From Pelagibacterales bacterium SAG-MED29 (GTDB lineage: Bacteria; Pseudomonadota; Alphaproteobacteria; Pelagibacterales; Pelagibacteraceae), in the NCBI GenBank assembly GCA_014653815.1, contig JACWDZ010000002.1, positions 102,501-166,205 of the forward strand: a stretch of 63,705 bases of DNA. Reading direction: 5' to 3'. The position numbers and the translations under genes were made by a program. The stretch's first letter is position 1; each line of letters begins with the position of its first letter. The notes under the pieces are model-generated. The model had not been told where the DNA came from and searched no databases. It worked only from the letters and a program-made list of their open reading frames with translations. Positions 63,407 through 63,705 of this stretch are shown piece by piece.

Positions 63407-63705
63407 CTCTGCTCCTAGCTAGCTTGAGAAATGTTTCTTCAAGATTATTCCTTCCATGTTTTTTAATTATTTCTTTACAAGTTCCTCTATCTATGATTTT
63501 TCCTTTCTTCATCATTATTATACTGTCACACAGTCTCTCAACCTCATTCATATTATGGGAAGCAAGAAGTATAGTGACTTGATTTTTTGATCTATATTCT
63601 TGAATATAACTTCTTACAAAATCACCAATATCAGGATCTAGACTTGCGGTTGGCTCATCTAAAAGTAAAATTTCTGGTTTATTAATTAAAGATTTAGCTA
63701 AGGAT
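63393..63705 (-). CDS. ABC transporter ATP-binding protein, partial (N-terminal part outside the window)
   Basis: The C-terminal 103 residues are visible on the minus strand. Walker B LLLDEPTASLDP and the H-loop SHNM are present, and the reading frame continues past the right edge. No C-terminal sugar-binding extension like that of Wzt is seen. Partner of the permease that overlaps it by 14 bp. Confidence 0.88.
   Translation of the reverse strand, partial: SLAKSLINKPEILLLDEPTASLDPDIGDFVRSYIQEYRSKNQVTILLASHNMNEVERLCDSIIMMKKGKIIDRGTCKEIIKKHGRNNLEETFLKLARSRDELQ

Overview
The window looks like a SAR11-type alphaproteobacterium (Pelagibacterales). This is inferred from very high A+T content, Lys/Ile/Asn-rich proteins, almost no intergenic space, overlapping convergent gene ends, a three-gene proton-translocating transhydrogenase, alphaproteobacterial gene orders (rpmE-suhB-efp, zapA-fau, tol-pal-cpoB-tilS-ftsH), and a lone 5S rRNA at the end of a surface-glycan island. 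From established knowledge, SAR11 genomes carry a hypervariable region between the 23S and 5S rRNA genes. Positions 1 to about 28,000 fit the right-hand part of such a region; the 23S gene is not in the window.

Region 1 (1-28,004) is a surface-polysaccharide island. A long plus-strand operon (1977-14790) runs from a shikimate-dehydrogenase-like gene through an asparagine-synthase-like enzyme, an FMN hydroxyacid dehydrogenase, a CMP-sugar synthetase, a glycosyltransferase, a Gfo/Idh oxidoreductase, a DAHP/KDO8P-synthase-like enzyme and a HisF2-HisH2-amidotransferase trio to neuA-neuB-neuC. It therefore holds two PEP-condensing synthases and two cytidylyltransferases. These could be two parallel ulosonic-acid routes, one of them of sialic/legionaminic type with a possible amidino modification. 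Next come an SDR/oxidoreductase pair, a sulfotransferase and a PglK/MsbA-like ABC exporter. A second plus-strand block (19415-28004) starts with a small MarR/EPS-type regulator and continues with a dioxygenase, an FkbM methyltransferase, CDP-sugar genes, a GT2, a radical SAM protein, a surface-carbohydrate protein and an APS-kinase-like protein.

The most interesting signal is a palindrome, GTTCAA-NNN-TTGAAC. I found five copies (one with a single arm mismatch), all intergenic and all at the promoter regions of the island: two in a tandem 60-bp repeat before the aroE-like operon, one between the divergent SDR and sulfotransferase genes, and two between the divergent ABC exporter and the MarR-like gene. 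In the MarR-like promoter the palindrome fills the 17-bp spacer between plausible -35 and -10 boxes. I propose a local, autoregulated glycan regulon.

Region 2 (27,995-59,193) is conserved core: tRNA-Val with an unusual elbow, 5S rRNA with what may be its own promoter, rpmJ, pntAA-AB-B, a transaldolase, typA, tRNA-fMet, cspA, rpsU (apparently starting with ATT), rpmE, suhB, efp, thiE, fba-pgk-tkt, zapA, fau, ymdB, yebC, a phage/MOC1-like ruvC, tolQRAB-pal-cpoB, tilS, ftsH, folP, glmM, thiD, purA, rpoH, rluD and tRNA-Arg.

Region 3 (59,285-63,705) is a second accessory block: two Fe(II)/2OG-type dioxygenases, a GT17 glycosyltransferase, an FkbM methyltransferase and an ABC-2 exporter that runs off the right edge.
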